Positions 6,292 to 6,817 of a stretch of DNA of 6,817 nt are shown in pieces (position 1 is the stretch's first letter; each line of letters begins with the position of its first letter). The notes under the pieces were generated by a model, which worked only from the letters and a program-made list of their open reading frames with translations, ran no database searches and was not told the origin of the DNA. The stretch is from Planctomycetota bacterium. GTDB lineage: Bacteria > Planctomycetota > Phycisphaerae > WQYP01 > JAJZKY01. The DNA lies in NCBI GenBank assembly GCA_021803885.1, contig JAJZKY010000250.1:1-6817 (forward strand), given 5' to 3'. The translations under genes and the position numbers were made by a program.

Positions 6292-6817
6292 TGCACGTCC
6301 CCTTTGGTTACGCTCATGAATAGATCCTCCAACCCCGTGTTAACCTGCTTAAATTCAAGGATCTGCAAGCCCCGCTTGAGCAGTTCCGCCAACAATTCAC
6401 CGCAGACCCTTTCATCCCCTGCAACCCGGGCCTGCACAAAGCCTCCCACCGGCGCCACTTCCGTCACCCCCGGCATTTGCTCAAGCATCTCCCGCAGTTT
6501 CCGCTCGTCACCGGCTGCCCGTATCGCCACCACCCGCTGAGCCTTGCCATCGGCGCCCCCATGGAGTCGATAAAGCTCATCCAGACGCCCAGCCTTGACC
6601 AGTCGGCCCCGCTCCATAATCGCTACTCCCGCGCACAGCGGCGCCAATTCCGTAAGAATATGCGAACTGATGAGAATGGCCTTGCCGTTTGCTGCCAGCG
6701 TTTTTAACTGTTCCCGCAGCTCAATCCGCGCCCTGGGGTCAAGCCCGGCTGCCGGCTCGTCCAGGATCAACAGTGCCGGATCGTGCACCAATGCCCGCGC
6801 CAGACTCACCCGCTTGA
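6288..6817 (-). CDS. ABC transporter ATP-binding protein, C-terminal part (5' truncated)
   Basis: This is the ATPase partner of the permease. The visible 175 or so residues begin inside the ABC signature region (KRVSLARALVHDP, the usual end of the LSGG-x-x-x-R helix). They continue with Walker B and D-loop in LLILDEPAAGLDPRAR, then the switch histidine in ISSHIL. The P-loop, Q-loop and LSGG core lie beyond the window edge; the GTG at 6809 is an internal valine codon, not the start. After the ATPase core comes a roughly 80-residue C-terminal extension with VVAIRAAGDERKLREMLEQM and a final ILEFKQVNTGLEDLFMSVTKGDVQ, which matches the regulatory tail of drug or polysaccharide-type ABC-2 ATPases, ending in the common L-E-D-[LV]-F motif. 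The stop overlaps the permease start by 4 nt. The promoter of this minus-strand unit must lie outside the window. Confidence 0.93.
   Translation of the reverse strand, partial: KRVSLARALVHDPALLILDEPAAGLDPRARIELREQLKTLAANGKAILISSHILTELAPLCAGVAIMERGRLVKAGRLDELYRLHGGADGKAQRVVAIRAAGDERKLREMLEQMPGVTEVAPVGGFVQARVAGDERVCGELLAELLKRGLQILEFKQVNTGLEDLFMSVTKGDVQ
6298..6302 (-). promoter_or_regulatory. Ribosome binding site of the permease
   Basis: On the minus strand GGGGA, within AAAGGGGAC, lies 6 nt before the permease ATG and inside the end of the ATPase gene. It supports the start at 6291 and translational coupling. Confidence 0.6.

Overview
The window looks like a bacterial chromosomal fragment, probably a whole short contig, because a gene is cut at each edge. 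It is moderately GC-rich and densely coded. The largest gap between genes is 86 nt, so there is no stretch over 300 bases without a gene. Housekeeping genes (rbfA, hisG, yajQ-type) sit beside an ABC-2 permease with the N-terminal motif NPVLVKELRQ, an ABC ATPase carrying DEPAAGLDPRAR, an MtaA/CmuA-type member of the uroporphyrinogen decarboxylase superfamily and a solitary methylase. From my knowledge of the families this suggests the Planctomycetota or the wider PVC group, possibly Phycisphaerae-like. That placement is inference; there is no rRNA or other marker to fix it.

Left half, plus strand (about 1-3625). The 3' part of rbfA (30S ribosome maturation) overlaps by 8 nt a gene for an endonuclease III-like helix-hairpin-helix protein that has lost the family's catalytic lysine. 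After an 86-nt gap come hisG (first step of histidine synthesis), a small two-helix membrane protein of unknown role, a YajQ-family nucleotide-binding protein and a solitary SAM-dependent amino-methyltransferase. The last four are separated by only 7, 35 and 14 nt, so they could be co-transcribed, although their functions are not obviously related.

Right half, minus strand (6817 down to 3687). An ABC transporter ATPase (its N-terminal part lies beyond the window edge) overlaps by 4 nt a roughly 12-helix ABC-2 permease. After 46 nt this is followed by the uroporphyrinogen decarboxylase-superfamily (methyltransferase-like) gene. The two strands converge on a 61-nt gap at 3626-3686, where I see no convincing terminator.

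No mobile element, CRISPR array, tRNA, rRNA or defence island is visible. The oddest signal is that the first 28 bases of the window are identical to an internal piece of the methylase gene (3250-3277) but are read in another frame as rbfA. I think this is a chimeric contig end rather than biology. The most interesting biological item is the apparently catalytically dead endonuclease III-like protein beside rbfA.
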